Assembly: GCA_038030265.1 (NCBI GenBank)
Contig: CM075939.1
Coordinates: forward strand, 9,467,253-9,531,252
Reading direction: 5' to 3'
Length of the DNA: 64,000 nt
Origin: Corythucha ciliata
Taxonomy: Eukaryota; Arthropoda; Insecta; Hemiptera; Tingidae
Shown here: positions 63,546-64,000 of the stretch, piece after piece
Layout: each line of letters starts with the position of its first letter
Numbering within the stretch: position 1 is the first letter of the stretch
Translations under genes and position numbers: made by a program
Notes under the pieces: generated by a model
What the model saw: the letters and a program-made list of their open reading frames with translations, nothing else
The model's database searches: none
Told to the model about the DNA's origin: nothing

Positions 63546-64000
63546 TCAAGCAATACTTTTTACTCTCTGCTATAGCCCAGTAAAATAAGGTGTCGAAGGT
63601 TGCAATAATTAGGGTAGATGATTTTTTTGTTTCATGTTGTTGGGGGTGGTGTAGGTATTATGTGTTCAATTGGTTGACCTCGAAAAACCTCGGGATCATC
63701 CTTGAATTCGGGAAAAGACGGAGACACTTTTGGATTTTTTTCGGGTTTAGGCACTTTTTTTGCTTAAGTAGCCATTTTTCGCCTGTGACTGCGAAGTAAC
63801 ATTTCAAAGCAGACCAAATTTCCGAGAAAACTAGTCCAAAGCGGGATCCGGAGGTATCACAGTTTCCAAGATAGATATCGTCAAATGTAGGATAAATTTT
63901 CAAAATTGACAAATGATGTTGATGTTTCTATGTCTTCATCATCTGTAACCATGTGGAATCAATTTTATGGTCAAAAGGTACCGGCCTTCAGATTTAGGCT
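63546..64000. other. LATS intron, no further exon seen
   Basis: Nothing recognisable. The remaining LATS exons (kinase C-lobe end and hydrophobic motif) must lie beyond the window. Confidence 0.4.

Overview
The window is nuclear DNA of an arthropod, almost certainly an insect. It has spliced genes with short GT-AG introns, two clan-3 (CYP6-like) cytochrome P450s, two takeout/juvenile-hormone-binding-family genes (an arthropod family), a mitochondrial ALDH4A1-type dehydrogenase, and the Hippo-pathway kinase LATS/Warts. The order of insect cannot be fixed from the sequence. Exon boundaries below were placed by hand from frame continuity, GT-AG signals and family motifs.

Layout. 475-10,010 is an inverted duplication: two P450 copies (565-2,813 minus; 7,709-9,933 plus) lie head to head around a repeat-rich spacer of about 4.1 kb. 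The plus copy reads as an intact 517-residue protein. The minus copy matches it exon for exon but has a one-base shift of the splice acceptor before exon 6. 13,535-16,507 holds two tandem takeout-like genes with the same six-exon plan. 20,820-23,406 is a complete 12-exon delta-1-pyrroline-5-carboxylate dehydrogenase gene (569 residues). From 23.4 to 49.2 kb I find no host gene, only mobile elements and repeats. 49,261-62,329 and beyond is LATS/Warts, read here for 1,008 residues (conserved N-terminal motif, UBA, PPxY motifs, Mob-binding region, most of the kinase domain). A 9.3-kb repeat-filled intron splits its UBA domain, and its 3' end lies outside the window.

Mobile and repeat DNA dominates. 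There are degenerate tandem arrays of several families, three with a period near 30 bp and others near 17 and 20 bp. They occur at many sites in both orientations, several of them next to a shared terminal block of the form GGGCGTAGCCAGC. Other elements are a tRNA-derived SINE with a perfect 13-bp target-site duplication, a TAA-flanked MITE, a PIF/Harbinger-like relic with 49-bp terminal inverted repeats, long foldback elements (one with arms of about 820 bp), a broken non-LTR reverse transcriptase that itself carries a small insertion, and a near-identical 1.7-kb tandem duplication.

The genes do not form a pathway: detoxification (P450), ligand binding (takeout), proline catabolism (P5CDH) and growth control (LATS) are unrelated neighbours. 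The best leads for something not yet described are the dispersed 30-bp arrays with their shared end block, the large foldback elements, and the structure of the P450 palindrome.
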